Source of the DNA: Hippopus hippopus
Lineage: Eukaryota > Mollusca > Bivalvia > Cardiida > Cardiidae
Length of the DNA stretch: 64,000 bases
Assembly (NCBI GenBank): GCA_946811185.2
Contig: OX328111.1
Coordinates: 43,822,388 to 43,886,387 of the forward strand
Direction: 5' to 3'
The notes beneath the pieces were generated by a model. The model worked only from the letters and a program-made list of their open reading frames with translations, did no database searches and had not been told where the DNA came from. Within the stretch, counting starts at the first letter, position 1. Each line of letters opens with the position of its first letter. A program made the translations under genes and the position numbers. This document shows, one piece after another, positions 63,846 to 64,000 of this stretch.

Positions 63846-64000
63846 GGACTGTCATGGCGGACAGTTTGAACGGACTGTCAGGGCGGACAGCTCACATGTA
63901 CCGTCAGGGCGGACAGCTCGCATGGACTGTCATGGCTGATAGTTCGCATAGACTGTCGTGGCAGACAGCTCCCTTGGACTGTCAGGGCGGACAGTTTGAA
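63846..64000 (+). repeat. 26-bp minisatellite running off the window
   Basis: Six consecutive units of 26 bp (GGACTGTCAGGGCGGACAGC plus 6), 155 bp exactly in register. Each unit contains the inverted pair CTGTC...GACAG. Confidence 0.9.

Overview
This is a piece of an animal nuclear genome, most likely a bivalve mollusc. The evidence is AT-rich sequence with GT/AG introns, one host gene of 15 small coding exons spread over about 46 kb, and an extreme load of short palindromic DNA transposons, tRNA-derived SINEs and 'CTCTTGTTTT'-ending repeats. I recall the last three kinds from bivalve genomes, so the taxon is an inference and no species is named.

Host gene. Positions 6872-53088 (+) carry a complete ALDH4A1 gene for mitochondrial delta-1-pyrroline-5-carboxylate dehydrogenase (last step of proline to glutamate). 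I assembled it exon by exon. All introns are GT/AG, every phase joins, and the protein is 573 aa (579 or 594 aa from upstream in-frame ATGs). The catalytic Cys (GQKCSA, exon 10) and Glu (GECGGKN, exon 9/10 junction) are present. A possible terminal exon of an unidentified upstream gene lies at 819-863.

Layout. 1-6800: intergenic, with SINEs and palindromic MITEs, then a quieter promoter-side stretch. 6913-15359 (intron 1): three foldback elements in a row, whose inverted ends are each built from a different short tandem motif, then a hAT element with an 8-bp target duplication. 15574-36587: introns 2-12, each of the longer ones holding one or more MITEs. 36710-51136 (intron 14-kb class, between exons 13 and 14): a nested retrotransposon. 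An outer I/Nimb-type LINE sits in a MITE palindrome with a 13-bp target duplication. It contains a 1.8-kb tandem-repeat element and a second copy of the same LINE, which in turn holds a pogo-like transposon. 53089-64000: 3' flank, made almost wholly of MITEs, SINEs, hairpin elements and, at the edge, a 26-bp minisatellite.

Repeat families named in this annotation. Family A: about 230 bp, TTAA ends followed by CCCTTTACC or CTCTTTACC, with a central palindrome of two ~33-nt arms around one base. It has a short flank (end reading TTAACCCTTTACCACACAA) and a long flank (end reading TTAACTCTTTACCAAACGA). '+' means short flank first. Family C: about 190 bp, also TTAA ends, with a hairpin based on GATCAGACTGCA. 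Family D: about 265 bp, GAGCCATGCTCTG ends, with one or two CGCAGGCTGACC hairpins. Family E: about 190 bp, GGGTCTGTATTCACCAACC ends, with a palindrome based on TCTGATTGGCTAAACC. Family R: about 230 bp, with a conserved 'ACATTTCATATCTCTGTCA' segment and a GGTGCTCTTGTTTT end. SINE-1, -2 and -3 are tRNA-derived. The TTAA ends of A and C suggest piggyBac-type mobilisation (inference). No autonomous piggyBac source is visible in the window.
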